Positions 63,562 through 64,000 of a DNA stretch of 64,000 nucleotides are shown here, in pieces. A program made the translations under genes and the position numbers. The DNA lies in contig NC_079886.1 of assembly GCF_029227915.1 (NCBI RefSeq), positions 17,832,501 to 17,896,500 on the forward strand. The letters run 5' to 3'. This DNA comes from Hydractinia symbiolongicarpus. Taxonomy: Eukaryota > Cnidaria > Hydrozoa > Anthoathecata > Hydractiniidae. The notes under the pieces were generated by a model, which saw nothing but the letters and a program-made list of their open reading frames with translations, ran no database searches and was not told the origin of the DNA. Position 1 is the stretch's first letter. Each line of letters opens with the position of its first letter.

Positions 63562-64000
63562 CTGAATAGAAAAAGTAGCGAGATGAGGTTTAAATTTGAA
63601 ATTTTTCATATAACACGAATAAAAAAAAAGAAAAGGTTTACAATATTAAATGGGTGAAATTTATCATCAAAACCAGAGAGCTTGAAGTTATGTGTACACG
63701 AAACCTGTTTCTTATAAAGACAGAAGGTTATTGTTATTGGAGGGTGAATACGGGTGTGAGGGGCTGGGGTGGGTGGGTGATTATACCACCCCTATTGGTT
63801 TACTTATTTTCGATAACCTTTATTTTAGGTTAGATAAGTTAAAGACCAGAGACTTGCATGACTTTACTTTTTTCTTTTTACATAAGATGTGGAAAGTTTT
63901 AGTCGCGTTAATATTTATAAAGAAGCAAGTTTCTTGTCTTTGGTTTCTTGATGCCAAATCACTTAATGTTAATGTGTCTAGTTTGATAGTAATATCATTT
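63562..64000. other. BBS12 intron, no further exon seen
   Basis: No additional exon encoding the BBS12 N-terminus was found on the minus strand up to the window end. It contains a GGGTGGGTGGGTG run (about 63766-63779). Confidence 0.45.

Overview
The window is AT-rich animal genomic DNA with short spliced exons, long introns, and dense small interspersed repeats. The gene set is CCT5, a Lifeguard/TMBIM protein, a gustatory-receptor-like 7TM protein, ciliary BBS12 and two intronless rhodopsin-class GPCRs. With a PHD-containing APE-type LINE ending in a (GATGAT)n tail, this points to an early-branching metazoan. A cnidarian is most likely; that is an inference, because no species marker was recognised.

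Layout. 1-4.4 kb: an almost full-length but dead LINE on the minus strand. 5.1-9.4 kb: CCT5 (CCT epsilon) on the plus strand, complete except for exon 1. 9.4-20 kb: repeats, including a 545-bp MITE and an old LINE remnant. 20.2-21.3 kb and 28.0-28.5 kb: three related single-coding-exon genes for small tail-anchored proteins. 22.4-23.1 kb: a degenerate minisatellite. 29.3-30 kb: a sparse array of a GGCCCAACT..GACA motif. 33.7-37.3 kb: a five-exon gustatory-receptor-like gene. 38.3-43.2 kb: two tail-to-tail paralogous GPCRs, with a relic of a third at 44.4 kb. 40-45 kb: several MITEs, a long hairpin and a tRNA-derived SINE. 48.6-53.6 kb: a nine-exon Lifeguard gene on the minus strand. 54-61 kb: tandem duplications, two truncated LINE copies and a degenerate repeat-encoded ORF. 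62.1-63.6 kb: the 3' exon of BBS12 on the minus strand; its 5' exons lie beyond the window.

The most interesting candidate is the three-gene family at 20-28 kb. Each protein has a disordered N-terminal region with a PPxY motif followed 10-18 residues later by a P[T/S]AP motif. Each then has a shared 14-residue juxtamembrane signature and one C-terminal membrane helix with almost no tail. PPxY binds NEDD4-family WW domains and P[T/S]AP binds TSG101 (ESCRT-I). The combination suggests membrane-tethered adaptors for ubiquitin/ESCRT sorting or vesicle budding. In all three genes a 3' splice site lies just upstream of the start codon, and two of them are only 57 nt apart, which suggests a dicistronic or trans-spliced arrangement. 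Functions of this family are inferred; no homologue was recognised.
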